Shown here: one piece after another, positions 9,827 to 23,964 of the stretch
Layout: each line of letters opens with the position of its first letter
Position numbering within the stretch: position 1 is the stretch's first letter
Source of the DNA: Gossypium raimondii
Lineage: Eukaryota; Streptophyta; Magnoliopsida; Malvales; Malvaceae
NCBI RefSeq assembly: GCF_025698545.1
Contig: NC_068571.1
Span: 53,291,733-53,355,732, forward strand
Direction: 5' to 3'
DNA length: 64,000 nt
Notes under the pieces: model-generated
What the model saw: the letters and a program-made list of their open reading frames with translations, nothing else
Database searches by the model: none
Told to the model about the DNA's origin: nothing
Made by a program: the position numbers and the translations under genes

Positions 9827-12800
9827 TCAAAATACAAAAGCTGCTAACAGTGAATGCAATATAGCCCAATAGATCATAATGGCAAGCCGTAAGGCAGGTT
9901 GTCGCATGAGTGCCCGATCACAAGAAACCCTGGCAGATTACATAAACATAACATGGTTAGATAAAAGGGGCTACTTTTGGTGTGTAAATGAATAAATAAA
10001 TCTCAGCTCAGTTACTTTGTTTTGTTCTTCAAATCAACAAAAACAGAAAAATAACACTTACCATAAGCCATCTATCATGTCAGATACTGGTCTTGTAAAC
10101 CTTGGAACAATTCTTGATGTGGTAAGTGATTTGAAACCATGAACTGCAGAAACATTGAAATTAAAATGTAAGAACTAAAGGATGTATGCTTCTAAATAAA
10201 AAGTTATAACTTCACTTGAAGCAGAAAAAGATGTGAACAGAAAAAGAGTAGAGTACCTTTATCTTCATCTTCATCTTCTAACCTAGTATTACTAACATCA
10301 TCTGAATCTATATGAATAGCAACTTGATCATTATTGACTTTACGCAAACTACGAACTTGGGAAGCCGTGGAGGTCCCTGGTACAGCCCACTTGTTTATCT
10401 ACAGAAATGTTTAGCAAAATAGATTACTCAATATATGTACCTTCTGCAAGTGACAATGCAAAAGCTAGGACATATTCTTGTGCGCAGATGAGATGAAATG
10501 ATCAAACTGCCACTTTATAAGCAAAATATATTATCATATGGATGAACTGCCAGTATATCTGCAATAAAGATTCAGCTTCTTTAGTTCTATTCATGCATCT
10601 ATGAATGTCTAGTGCACCAAGCCAAGACTTCTCCCTTATAGAATGAAATAAGGAAAAAGAAGTTGTATTCTCGCATCAGAGTTTTGCCTCTCACTGGCTT
10701 TGTAAGAGGTCCTAATGCCCCATCTGCTGTTAAAGGGAATTGCAAACACAAAATAACTTACCACAGGTTCAACTTGCACAATTTCAGAGTTTGCACTAGC
10801 TGCATGATCCACATCTCCTGCACCTTCAAGCAAATTTAATAGGGATTCTTTCTCTTGCAAAGTCTTCTTGAGGGTTTCCTCCATGCGTGTTAGCTCCTCC
10901 ACTTTAGTCCGTTCTGCTTGCAACAATTCATCCCTACTTTGTGCAGCCACACGTAGGTCCTCAAGTTCAGATGTAATAGAGCTAAGCTTTTTCTGTATTA
11001 TTTCCTTGTATTCAGGCACCTGAATGTCCTTCATATCAAAATGCAGATGGGGTAACCCAACACAAGAAACAATTCCCTCAAACCAAGTCAAAAACTCATG
11101 TATCTCATTTGATTCTCTTTTAGAGCTCATTTGTGATGCAGCAAGAAGATCATCGGTGCATCTGGTGACCTCTTGTCTTAAGAAGGAAATCTCAGCATCC
11201 CGATCTTGTAGTTCTGATTGAAGCTGTTCAATCTTGGTAAGAAGACTTTGCGATAGATCACGAAGCTCATCAAACTTGCTCACAGTGATGGAAAGCTTTT
11301 TCACAACCTTCCCTTGAGAAGCCTCAAGGTTCTCTAAATCTATGTTCTTCTGTTGCAGGACTTTTTCTAGTTCCTCGTTCTTTTTTGTCAACTCTTCCAT
11401 TTGGACCTCCTCCTCATCAAGTGCTTGCATAAGGGCCTCGATTTCTGTCAGCAAATAGCATTCACAAATAAGGATCCCAACTCTAATACACACAAACACA
11501 ACTATATGTAAAACAAAGTAGGATTCAACCAATACACATACCTTGGTCTTTGGATGATAACACATCTGTCAGTGATTTGACTCTATCATGCAATTCCACT
11601 GAGTTGGCTTGCACATCCTGCAGTTCTTTTACTCTCTGCTGCAATGACTTATTTTCTTCCTTCACCACTTCCAGTTCTTTTTCCAAATCATGCACCAGTG
11701 TTCTTGACAATTGAAGATCTCGTGAGTAATTCATGGCAGCAGCTTCAGCTAACTTAGTTTGACCAACAAGCTCCGCGCATATCTGATCTTTTTGGATGTC
11801 CTTCTCCTGAAGCTCTTTCCGTAAATTTTCTACAGTAATTTTCATCTCCCTTTGGCTTCCTTCAGCAATTTGATATTGCATGCTCAAAAAATCTTTCATT
11901 GTTGATAAAAGTTTATCAGCCATAGTCTTGATTTGTTCCTCAGACAAAACTCTGTTTTGTCCGCCAAGTGCAAGTGCTCCAGCTAATTCCAGATCTGCAG
12001 TAGTTGAACTATTTCCTAACAGCTCGGCTTTTCCATTTTCAATTTCCAAGACCAAATTAGCACAAGCTTCATAAAGCAAGCCAACATTCCTTCTCAAGAC
12101 AACCATCTCCATGTCTTTCTCTTTCCCAATTGATTCTAAATGCATAATATTCCTCCTCATAGCTTCAAAAGATTCTTTCTGAGAATTTCTCTCTCCATGC
12201 AAGATTCCCACTAAATTCCATAGACTGTAACCTTGTTCATGTAATGATTTTGAGCACCCAATGAACTTTTCTTTGAGTGCAGTAATTTCAGTTGTCAAAT
12301 CCTGCAGGTGATGCCAGATTGAACTGCAAACTTCAACTATAGCATTGTCATCCACAGGTTCCTGTATATTGGCAATTGATGAAGTATCTGTGGATTGAAA
12401 GTTCACCTGAAGAGGAAACCAAGAAACAATTAGAATAACAATCCATTCATAGAGAATACCCCAAGAAACAGACGAGGTTTTCAGGGTTTTTCCTTTTGGC
12501 CAATCAAAAGTTTTTGCTCAATATAGATGACTTGCATGCAACTCAAAGAAATAAAATATATTTATGGTGGCAATACAGCAAGCATAATTATCAACTAGTT
12601 GCAAAAGGAAAATACAAAAGAAAATATGAAAGGCAAACCACTAGATTTACCAAAAAAAGAAAAAGCAGCCAATGCACAAACAAAAGACAGGCCATGAAAA
12701 ACATTACCTTGTCCTCTAAATCACTGGAGATACTGTATGGCAAGCCAGCCACATCTTGGGCATCATCCCCTTCCAAGCACGACTTAATGTTAACCTCCAA

Positions 12801-15800
12801 ATTTTGCAAAAATTCCAAGTCCTTCATAAAAGTACTGCAAAGTAGATTTTGAATATCATTGAAGCCCTTTGTGACTTCATTCACACAGGATTGTAGCATC
12901 ATTAATTCAGAATACTGTTTTCTTTTTCCTTCAGAGTGAACTGTAGATAACTCTTCAAGCCGTGAAAGAACTTCAAGTTTTGCAGCCTCTGCAACCTCCC
13001 TATCCTTCATGACTTCTGTAAGCTCAACCGAAATTTTGGCTAGATCTTCCTGAAGACCATCATTTCTCTCTTGAACTTCATTCAACTCTGCAAGCAGTAG
13101 CTCTGCAGCTCTCTTGGACTTCTGCGACTCTTGTTTAGAAGATGACACAGATGCATGCAAATCATGGCACACTTTCCCAATTTGTCCCAACTTCTCCACT
13201 GGATCAAAGGTGTCAATTTCAACACCAGCATCAATGTCAGCTATTGCATTTAATATCCCATTTAAAGTATGTCTTTTCTCCTCCAACATGCGTTCGGTTT
13301 CTGTCAAATGATTCCTCAAGAACAAATTGTCAGCTTCTAAGGCTTCTACTCTTTTGGGGTAAGTGGAGAAGTCCCTCATCTTTAGTTCATAATCAGCCAG
13401 AGCATTTTCCTGGTTGCTAAGCTCAGATTTCAAGCGCCCCAGCTCAGCATTCATCTCTTCAATTGTTTTCTTCAGACCGTCCCGTTGTTGCACCAAAGAT
13501 TTCCCTTTTCTAACAGCAACATTTAACTTTTCTCTCACAGAAGCTGACTTCTGCTCTTCTTGATTAAGTAGCCCTTGCAACTCCTCCCCTTTCCTTTCAA
13601 GTGCTTGAACTTCATGAAGCAAAGATTGATGCTTTCCGAAGTATTCATCTCTTTCCTCCTTCACTTGCATCAAGTCATGCTGCACTTCCTCCAGTTCTTT
13701 TTTCAAAGAAGCTACATCCTCCTGGCCAGTTAGAGCATCTCTGCTTTCAGCTTGATCAAGGGTTGGATCACATAGCTTGGTCTGGTTGATTTCAATATCC
13801 ACAGGTTCAGGATTCACAGACTTGAGATTAGTGTAATTCTCTATAAGCTTCTTCAGTAATCCTTCTAAGGATGCAGTACTACTGCCACCAGAACCCAAAT
13901 CTTTTGCTTCAGGATCCTCTAACACATCACAAACCAAGTACTGCAATCTCCTTATTTCACCCTCCATCTTGAGAAGATTCTCCTCCTCTTCCTCAATCCT
14001 CTTATCCAATTCTTCCTTCAAACCACTAACTTTAATCTGAAGTTTTTCATTCTCAACTTCAAATTGAGTTGCCTTTGCTGCAAGGTTATGATTATCAGAT
14101 GTCAAAGCATCCAATCTTTCAGAAAGGTGCTCCCTCTCAAGGGCAACTGATTGAAGGTCTGACTCAAGATTTGATATTCTCTTTTCAGACTCTTCCAAAT
14201 CAGCAGCTACTGACCCAAAATAATTTTGAAGGTCATCAATCTTCTTCTGCAAAGAATTTTTATCATGATTAGCCTCTGAAAGTGCCCCACCTAGCCATTC
14301 AATCTTTTCCTCGGGTTCCATGGACCGCATCTGTGAAGGCATATCAATTCTGCCCAAAAGTTCCTCCCATCTTTGCACCAAGTGGTTTCTTTCCATCAAG
14401 GACTGTTCCAGCATTTCATTTTGTTCTGCCAACCCATAAAACTTGCTCTCAAGGTCCTCATATTTTCTTCTCCAGTCATCCCCTGAAGATAAGGTTGGTT
14501 GTGCATCTTCTTTCCAGGTATCAACAGTGACAAAACCCGCATCAGAGTACGAGCCTACAACAGAACTTTTCTGCTCCCAATCTGGGGCAGGCAAAGAATT
14601 ATCAGTGGTGGACCTTGCTAACCAATCAACCTTTTCAATGATATCTCTAGAATGGAAATGCTCAGGCAGGTCTAAGTCTTCTAAAATCTCTTCAATTCTC
14701 TGCAGTACAGAGTCTTTGAGAAGAAATGATTCTCTTAATGCAGTAGCTGAATTGCGAATGTATGAAAGTTCAGATTCCAAAGCTTCCACACGCTCACCTG
14801 CCTCCGAGTAAGTCTTCAGTTTTATTTCTAACTCCTGAAGCTGGGCATCTTTTACCTGTAATTCCTGTGAGAGTCTCTCTAGTTCAGCAGATGTCTCTGC
14901 AAGTGACTGCTTAAGACCGTCACGCTGCACCACCAAACCTTTCCCCTTTGCCACAGCAATGCTAAGCTTCTCCCTAACAGAAGATACCCGCTGTTCTGAC
15001 TGTTCAATTTCGCTTACTTTTTTCAGTAACTCAGAATGTGCAGTCTGAAGGGCTTCTTCTTTCTGGCGCAAACTTTCTTTCAGAGTGAGGATTTCAAATT
15101 CCTGCTGAAGTCTCAAGGCATCTAACTGATGTATCTTTTCCTCTACTTCTGTCAACCCAATCATCTTAGATCCAAGATCCTCTCCACGATTACTCACCTG
15201 TTGATCAATGTCTTTGTATTTCTTGACAAGCAAACAAACTAACAATTCAAGGTGGGAACCAGGAGTTCTATCTGAGTCAGTCTCAGAGTCGTCCAGTTTT
15301 ACAACATTCTCAACCTGTTCAATAAGCTTTTGAATGGCATTAGAATGAAGGCATTCTCTGCTCATTTCCACAACGTCTCTTGTCCTATTCATCATTTCTA
15401 AATTCAGCTGGTCATTAACAGACTGGAGCTGGAGCCTTTCACCCAAAACATTCTCCAGTTGTTCAATGAAGATCTTATACTTGCTGTAGTCTAAGGGATC
15501 AGCCAGCTTCTCAACTTGCGTATTCATTTCAGGCTCACCCACCAAAACGCATGAATCAATCACAAGTTTCTTCAGATCATTGTACAATTCATGTAGCATC
15601 CCTACCATGAATTCATTATTCCTATGCAAATCATTATACTTCTCATCTACTTCTTTGTATGAATTCAATATTGCATCATGACCCGCATGAGCAATTTCTA
15701 GTTGCTCTTGTAGCTCTCGGATATTGTTAATGGCAGAATCAACAGAAGTAGCAAGCTGGCTATTCAGATCTGAGATATCACTGCTGTTATCTGAGAAGCT

Positions 15801-18800
15801 GAAGTTGGAAACTTGTCCAACAGACAAATCGAGTCTCCTGACTGTCTCCACAATCTGAGTAACCATAGATCTCGATTCTAGTTCAGGCATCAAAGCCCTC
15901 TCAGCTGCTTCCTTCTGTGAATTTTTGAACTGTTGATTTAAAGCAGAAGTAGTATCATCTGACCTTTGCTTTAAATCAGAGAATTGACTCTGCATTTCAG
16001 TAAGTTTCAACAGATACTCACTCAACTTCTTGCCAAGCTCAGCATTTTCCGAACTGAGGCTACTTTCTTGCTGCTTTAGAGCTTCATGGAGAACCTTAAG
16101 TTCATTGTACTTAGCTTCAATGCCATAAGCATGTTGCTTAGAAGCTTCATACAGAACCCCCAGTTCAATGTTGGATGCGTGGAGAATATCGCTGTATTCC
16201 TTCAAAGTTTCATGTAGAACCCTGTGCTCTTGAAATGTGAAACTAGCAGATTTTCTACAATCCCTCTCTCCTCTACAAAGAAAACTGGCATCATCAGCAT
16301 CTTGACCCAAGAGCTTAAGCACAGCTCTTAAATTTTCTGTTACGTCTTTAGTTGAATTAAACAGGTCTCCCAGTAACTGATATTCAGGCAAATCTCTCCT
16401 CTCAACCTCAGGTTCATCATGATGCACCTGCCGTTCAGAGGCTTTAGTTAGATTTGATACTCCTGGTGCAGCTGATTTACTGATGGAGTGCTGTAATGAG
16501 ACTGAATGAGAGTGCATCTGTTCAATTGTCATTTCAAGGTTTTGCAATATTCTCTCAGCCTCCTTCAAGTGTCCCTTCAGGACTAGAAAACCAGAAGAAT
16601 CATCAAACACTTCCTGTTCAAGCAGCACAAGTGATGACCCACCAACATCATTAGGTCCAGGTTTCTCCAATACCACAGTAGATTCGTCAGGATCCTGCTT
16701 CAAAGGTATAAGGCAGGAAGGTTCATAGTTGGCAGCATTTTCAAGGACCTCCCTACTCACACCCAGACCTTTTACTTGACTCCCGCCTTCAATATTCTGG
16801 TTTCCCCTACTATCAGTTTCCACTAACTTGGCCTTATGCACATCCAAACTGGCATTGAGAAAACTATTTTCCTCCATTAGCTTCTCTAGGCGTACTGTTA
16901 ATACTTTTAGTTCAGCCTCAAGTTGCATCTGTTCCCCATTCTGTCTAGTTAACTGCTCTTGAAGAACAAGGAGCTCAGAAGCAAGGCTCTCATTCTCATG
17001 GATGAAATAATCCTTGTCCTCCTCAAGCTTCTTTCTCTCCTCTGTAACAAAAGCAAGTTCACCATTCAATTTGGATTTTTCAAGTTGTAAAGAAGCCAAC
17101 AAATCTTTACACTCTTCCAAATCAAGAGCAGCTTTCTCTTTCCCTTGTGCAAGCAACTCCTCTTCTTCAAGCTTTATTCTTTCTTCCGACATTATAGCAA
17201 GATTGATTATGTTAGCATGTTCCACCTGTAAAGTTGAAATCAAGCTCTTGCAATCAGCTAATTCTGTCCGTAGCTTCTCATTTTCCTGAAGGGACAACAT
17301 TTTCTCATCCACAAGTACCTTTCTCTCCTCTGTCAGCGAAGCAAGATTCATGTTTAACTGCTCACTCTCCACCTGGGAAGTTATCACCAAGTCCTTGTAT
17401 CTAGCTAACTCCAGTAACAGTTTTTCATTCTCAAGGAGAGAAGATTCCTTTTCCTGTGCAAGTGTGCTTCTCTCATCAGTCAGAGAATCAACAGTCCTAT
17501 TCAAGTTCACATTATCTGCCTGTAAAGTGGCCACCTGATTCTTGTACTCAGACAATTCAGAAAAAAGGCTTGTTAAATCCTCTTGTGACCTTACCAGGCT
17601 GCTCTGCAACTCATTTGCTCTAGAAGAAAATTCCTCAATTTGCAACAAAGCAGTATTAAGTTCGTTCTGCAACTCCTCCCTTCCACTTCCAGAAATCTGG
17701 AGTTCAGACCTACATTGTGCTAGCTCTTCTCCAAGGCAGGCATTCGTCTCATGAACCTTGTTGATGGAAGAATGAAGAAGAGATATTTCATCAAGAAGCT
17801 GATGACAACGCCGTTCAGATTCCATATGCAGATCTGACAGCTCAGAAAGCTTTAAGTAAAATATATCTTTTGAAAAACTTGTGAGATACAACTCCTCTTT
17901 TAATTTCTCGAATATATCTGGATGGTAGGAAGGTGATAGATTATCGGTCCCAATTATTTCAAGGGAAACCGATTCGTGAGAGTTCAGCAAAAGACTATAT
18001 TCATCTTCATCAAGACTTCTTATCGCCTCTACTAGCTGAGAGAGTTTGACTGGAGTACCACCTCTGGCAAGAGACAGAATCAGATTTGATGAAATCAATC
18101 CTGTCATCTGAAGAGATCTTTCATGACCTAGATCTTCAGACACAAAGGAGACCTCTGGTAAGTATTGTTGATTTCCTTCTAAACTCTTGCCCTCACCGTA
18201 ATCAGAAAATGAAGGACACATTTCTTGTTCTTCTTTGACAGGTGAATAAGGTATTACATCTGGGGCCTGTTCATTTGTCAATTGAGAACTAGCAGCCAAA
18301 CTTCCATCTGCCCAGGAACTGCTAGATGCCCCAGTAGATACAATGCTAGCATCTCTGCTAATGGCCTCCTCTGTCTCATTGGATGCCCCCTCCATGCTAG
18401 TTATTCCTGGAGTAGCCCCTTCAAGAGGTTCATCACATTCACCATGCTCAGACAAAGTAAGCCTACCATCAAATTCAAACTTTGTTTCACCACCTCTATC
18501 AAGCTGGTTCATCCCCAAACCATCAGTTTCCTGCATTGCACCTACCCAGCAACAAATGAGAACTTAATTATACATCAAATACATACATAACTAATCCTAA
18601 TTTTGCCCAATGCAATCCCCTAACAAAGAGAATTAGAGGGAAAGAAAACTAAAATCAAGAGGAGGAGAGCACAACCTACATCTGTTATCCGATCTCCCCT
18701 TGCTTGAGACAAGTAGTTATCAGGCAAATCATCTGCTGAAAGCAGTGAATTTTGCCCCATTTCCTTGTTGACCACTGTCCCCTCTTTGGTATCAACTGAA

Positions 18801-19727
18801 GCAGAAGGATGTAGCACATTATAATGCTTTATTTCCCCCTTCAAAACTGGGATATCTGTGCTTGAGGAACGTATTTCTGTGCTCGTCATACTATCAACAG
18901 TCTGAGTACTTTGCTCTCCATTTGGGACTGAAAAATCAACAAGTGTGACCACCTCAGCAGGTAATCCATCATTATGGGCTGCTAGAGTCTCGATGTTACC
19001 TGTCTCCTCAGACACAATAGACTCTACTGGTGAAACAAATGCTGCAGTATCGAGCCCAGAAGGCAATGAACTCTTCTCAGCAGACTGTGACACTGTTGAG
19101 TCACCAGCTGTGGTTTCCCCTTCAGAAACCTGCAGCAAGGCTGTTTGTTTGGCAACCAGGTTTGTTGAATCACTATCAGATCCATGCTGCTCAGGTTTTT
19201 TAGATTTTTTAGAAGATTTTCCTTTACTGCTACTTCCTTTACCATCCTTTTTCTGACGAAATTGTTGAAGCTGACAAAAGATGGCGTACAATTAAGTGCT
19301 AATCAATCCTATTACCTAAAAAATGAGCTCAGACATTTCTTATAAGGGAAACATAAATAATAATAATTAAAATTTTACTTCAGTGAAGTGAAGGAAATTA
19401 AAACGGCTAAAGTTCAATCTTCTACTTAAGGTTCAGAATTCCTAGACATATTTGATTCTTCAACAAAAGAAGTAAATATGGTACTGAAGAACATCAGAAA
19501 TCAGTAACGACATAAGAAACACCATATTGGTAAACGATAAGCAGGCATTAAAAAACTACAGGCCTCAAAGAAAAAAAATTTGTTGAAAACAACAACCAGA
19601 GCATGCTGGGAAGAAAAGAGGCAACTGGCCAAACTACCCCTAATCAAATATGAAAAGAGTAAAATAAAAGGGAAACCTTTTTCCGTCCGGCAGTGAGCAG
19701 ATCAGTACGGTTCTTATTCTTCTCCAT
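9827..19727 (-). CDS. Giant tail-anchored coiled-coil protein, TNO1/At4g31570-like
   Basis: Eight exons: 19677-19727, 18676-19270, 12708-18541, 11542-12406, 10762-11444, 10257-10398, 10062-10143, 9827-9929. They sum to 8355 nt, 2784 residues, with every junction in phase. The start is MEKNKNRTDLLTAGRKK, followed by a basic Lys/Ser stretch (QFRQKKDGKG) and a Ser/Thr-rich acidic region. From about residue 430 to 2600 it is nearly continuous coiled coil. The end is basic, then hydrophobic: ALRLAIMIYWAILHSLLAAF plus VF, a tail anchor. TNO1 (At1g24460) is a trans-Golgi SYP41-interacting tether; this protein looks closer to its longer relative At4g31570. A Golgi or endosomal tethering role is inferred. 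The block SVREKLxxAVxKGKxLVxQR occurs near residues 1400 and 1880. Confidence 0.88.
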
Positions 19728-20066
19728 CCGATCCGCTCCAATTTTGCCCCCCACTCTGATCCTTTTAGAAATCAAAACCGAGTCTCAACCACCATCAGGA
19801 TCTTCCCATTAACCACGTCCACAACAAACAAACAAACACAAATTAATAACAATAGAAAAATAAATATATATATGAAACCAACAGCTGCAGTGTCAAAACC
19901 ATGTGTCAATTGAAGATTCGAATAACTTAAATTGCTTTTCGTTTTCAAACAATTTTCTCCTGGCTCAATAAGGTTCCAATCCTAATACCGTAAAAGATTA
20001 CAGAAAAGCGAATTCGATTGACGATGAAAAAAGGAAATGGAGAAAAGATTGCGATATTGAAATACC
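19728..20066 (-). other. Probable 5' leader with intron of the giant coiled-coil gene
   Basis: On the minus strand a consensus donor (CATTTCCAG/GTATTT) at 20066/20065 lies upstream of the start codon, suggesting a leader exon to the right of 20066 and an intron reaching close to the ATG at 19727. The acceptor was not fixed. Transcript data would settle it. Confidence 0.45.
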
Positions 20067-22929
20067 TGGAAATGGCGAGATCTGGTTGATAAAATGTGGC
20101 GCCGTGAAGGAGGGTGGATATTGCTATTTAGTATTGGCGAGGGTGCATTTGTGTAGCGTACGTATGGTTTGTTGGTGTTGGTTTTTTGATTATCACTTGG
20201 ATCTAACGCAAACTTCTCAAAATCCTGTGCTGGTGAAATGTCTAATTCCGCAAATTTTCACATGTTTTTGTATTTTGGATTTGGAGTGGAAACCAATGGC
20301 GACAAGGATTAATTTACGCTCCATTTTTTTCATGTGGGCCGATGGTACTGCTCCATTTTTTTCATGTGGGCCGGTGGTACTGCTCGATTTCAGTGTTCTG
20401 TAGAGACATCCAATTTTGAGCATAATGGGTAAATTTCAATTCCAAACTCTCTACTTTGATTTGAAGAATGGTTAAATTTCAATTTGGTCCCTACATTTTG
20501 CTCAAATTTTAGATTTAATTCATATACTTTAATTTTGACATAATTTGATACCTCAATTTTTATAATGTCATTAGTTAGTCTAAATACTTTATTCTAATTA
20601 AAATGATTAAGTGAATTTTTAAGAAGTGCTAGTGCCGTTAAAATTCTTTATTAAATTCAAGTTCATTACAATGTTATTTTTTGTTACATGGATATCAACT
20701 GAATATTTTATTATTTCAAAATTTCACACCAACAAACTTAATAAAAGAATTTTAACAATATTAACAAATTGACCTAAATTTTTAAATTCAAAAGCGAATG
20801 ACTAAATTCCTGAAAAATAAAAATATGGAAATTAAATTCAAAATATATGAAGACTACAAGAACTTTGTGTAACACCTCTCACTCGAGTTAAACCAATAAC
20901 TCGAGTAATAGGTGTCACTGCAGTTAGTGTAAAAATAACGATGGCAGTAAAATTAAATACTGTAGTAATATTGTAGCATGAGACAAAAAATAAGATAAAC
21001 GCACCCCATCGCCCATCCAAAAGGATACTTAGTCACCGAGTTACTAAATTGAAATAAAAACCTAATATGCAAATTGTTGTAACTTAACTAAAACATGATA
21101 AGTGGTATACATAAGTCGGGTCATATGTCCTTTAAAACCATTTATACAGTACAATATTATATAAATATGTTAATGTTCGAAACATAAGTAAAAATTTATT
21201 CTCTTGGAGTGTCATTACGTTGAAGAGTGGTGCACCCTAAGGTTTTGCCTGTTGGCTTCGAAGAGGACCTAGTGCTTGAATAAGCAAAATTATGCTTGCT
21301 CATTCGCTTTGTGCATAAGCAAACTTGAATCAAGGAAAGGAGGCTAAAAATCGTTTTTGAAAAAATTTGCCTTTTTTGATTCGACTCAATTGAATAAAAG
21401 AGGTCTAAACTCAATTTAAGAATAAGCTACCATAACACTTAAAGCAATTTGTATTCATTCGAGATCAAGCTTAGTTAACTCTTGGACCGAAACTCAATTG
21501 GATATAAGAATCAAGAGGGTTTTCTTTTGTAATGAGGAATTTTTTAGAGATTGTACTCTTTTTGAAACTATCAATAAAATTTGTCTTTCAAATTTTTAAG
21601 TCTTATTTAACTCCAATTTTATATGTACAGTATCCCCTAAGATATAAAGGTTGGTATTATACTTGCCTACATTATTTCTATATCTTAAAGGACACAGGTT
21701 TTAGTCCCATTATATGTAATGCTTTTAAAGAGTTATTGTTTTGCTTGTTCAAGCATCAACATGCACACCTAGACTCTCCTAGGAGGTGGGAAACAAAATC
21801 TTGAGTGTGTTGCTTACAACATCCAAAATAAATGATACTTTAACAAAATCCAACTTATGTTTATTTTATCTTTCTATTTCATTTGGTTAAATTATGCAGA
21901 GGAAAGTAAATAACTTAATATAATGATTTTTCCCTAAAAATTAGTGGTATAAAAATCACATTTCACATCTTAAAATGAAGCATTACTTTTTCTTTTCTCC
22001 AACTTATTTTTGGAATTGAGGTAAACCAAACCTTTCCTTTGTTTGAGTTTATCCAAATATAGGAGAAATTGTTGTATAAGTCCTTCTCACCACCCTCCAT
22101 GAAATTTATGTATGTTGGTAAAATTATCCTCATAGCATAACATCGCCCTCCATGATGGAGTCTGTAGTTTGCTTACCACAACTGCAAAAACCAACACACC
22201 TCATAGACCCCTTAAGTATGTTATAAGTCTATTTGTTCATAGGTCAGGTTTAAAAAAAATTTTCAATCCGTTCAAAAAAATTGCTTTACTGTTTTAAAAA
22301 AATAAAATATTTAAATATATTTTTATATTTATTTTTTTATTATTTTCATAATTAAATTTAAATTTAAAAAGATTTTTATTATTTAAACTTTATTTGAACC
22401 AAATTAAATCAATCCAAATATCTATGAATAATTTTATATTTGTTTCTTTCTCTTGTCTGAACCAAGTCATGAATCTCATATTTTTTTTTCCTAAAGAAGT
22501 TGGAAAGAAGTTGTTAATAATTGATTACCGAGAGAAATGGGTAAAAGAAATTTACCCCCGAGATTTAATAATTGGTCCATTCTTAACCTAGATAAAGTCC
22601 ATCATGTTGCGATAGAAATAAACAAAAACAAATAAGTTTTAGCTAATGTAATAAAGATACCAATTATCGTTTTTAAATCTGAACTAAGTGAATTACTCGA
22701 TTCATGAACCGATTTAATTGTATAAGCTTCATCAATCAAAAACACAAAGCACTCGTGGTTCCCACCCATGTTGCGATCCAAATACACAAAGAAACCATCA
22801 AAGTTGATAAAAAAACTACTTTGAGTAGCTTTATCCTATATCCAAACTCAAAATTTCTGCTTTCCTCGTTTATTTTAGGAAGAATTATATTAATAGTTAC
22901 GTCTAAAATTGTTACAAAATAATTATTTA
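20067..22929. other. Promoter region followed by repeat-rich intergenic DNA
   Basis: The first 400 bases should contain the promoter of the coiled-coil gene. At 20440-20860 phrases such as 'aatttggtccctacattttg' mark an old inverted-repeat relic. From about 20872 a 'tgtaacacctctcactcgag' motif resembles the start of gypsy LTRs, but no matching end was found. The region 22229-22435 has a 'ctatttgttcataggtcagg' phrase like the hAT-like MITE end at 24690. No gene supported. Confidence 0.4.
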
Positions 22930-23964
22930 GGGTCCGTTTGTTTACATGTAAAAGGTTTTATGGAAAATATTATCTGCATTTTCCTGTGTTTGTTTCACAG
23001 AAAACAACTTGATCAACGGAAAAAGACTTTCGGGTCAACGGAAAATAAGCCTTTTTCCTTGTAAATGACTTACCCTTTTTCCGGAAAAGAGCTCCTCAAT
23101 AAATAATTTTACTTTTATATAAAAATCAACTTAAATCAAGTTTAATATTATTATATTGATAATAATTTTATTTTATTTTTAAAATATTTAAAATATTAAT
23201 ATAAAATATTATATTTTTAATATTATTAAACATACATATTTAATTATTTATATTTAGTCATATAATAATTTATTTAAAATAATAAAAATAATAAAATTAT
23301 TATTTTTAATAAATTATTTAATATTTAAATTTTATTTTAATAGTAAATTTTAAAATAATAATTTTAAATAATATTATTCACATATTATTGAAAATATTAA
23401 TATTAATATTTTAATACTAAATATTTATTACAATTATAAATATATTAATAATAAACATTTTGTAGTATAAATGTTAAAATATGTCATAAGTCTATATACT
23501 CTTCACAAATTTGCAATTTAGTTTCGTACTTTTATTTTCAAGAATTTAGTCTCTCTACTTTCAGATTTAAAAATCAAGTCCAATCACGACATTGTTGATT
23601 TTTTTGTCAATTTTGTTAAAGTCACATTTTAAATAAAAATACTCAGTTGGTAGTCATGTAACTAAAAATAATCGTTGCAATGAACTTAAATTTAACAAAA
23701 TATTTTTAATATATGTAAAAACAATGTAAAATATAAAATTATAGATATAAAATAAACTCAATTAAATAATGAAAATAAAAAAATCTCAAATGTATGTTTG
23801 TTTAATTGAAAACGACTTTTATGAAATATTTTAAAGAACTCGCCAAACAAACAAAAAAATTTTACATGATTCATCTAAACACCGGAAAATATTAGTTTTT
23901 CCAAAAAATAAATTATTTTCTAGAATTCATTTTCAAAGCCATTTTTAGTGAAACAAACAGAACC
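22930..23964. mobile_element. Inverted-repeat element with TTA target site (Harbinger-like)
   Basis: Left end GGGTCCGTTTGTTTACATG, right end complement GGTTCTGTTTGTTTCAC, flanked by TTA on both sides (22927-22929, 23965-23967). A 3-bp TTA duplication and G-rich TIR with a TTTGTTT core fit a PIF/Harbinger non-autonomous element. At 1035 bp it is long for a MITE; the inside is extremely AT-rich and includes a different repeat near 23490-23600, so it probably contains nested insertions. Confidence 0.6.

Noticed and set aside
11525-12406. Treating the minus-strand ORFs at 10636-11565, 11525-12406, 12591-18536 and 18620-19291 as separate genes
   Set aside because: Consensus splice sites join them in phase into one 2784-residue protein with a family-typical start and tail anchor.
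12496-12852. 118-codon plus-strand ORF inside the giant gene
   Set aside because: Crosses an intron-exon boundary of the minus-strand gene; composition is that of complement sequence.
20086-20403. 105-codon plus-strand ORF near the promoter of the giant gene
   Set aside because: No recognisable domain and overlaps the likely promoter/leader of the minus-strand gene.
20872-21420. Possible gypsy LTR beginning tgtaacacctctc
   Set aside because: No matching end, no TSD and no second copy found; kept only as a remark.
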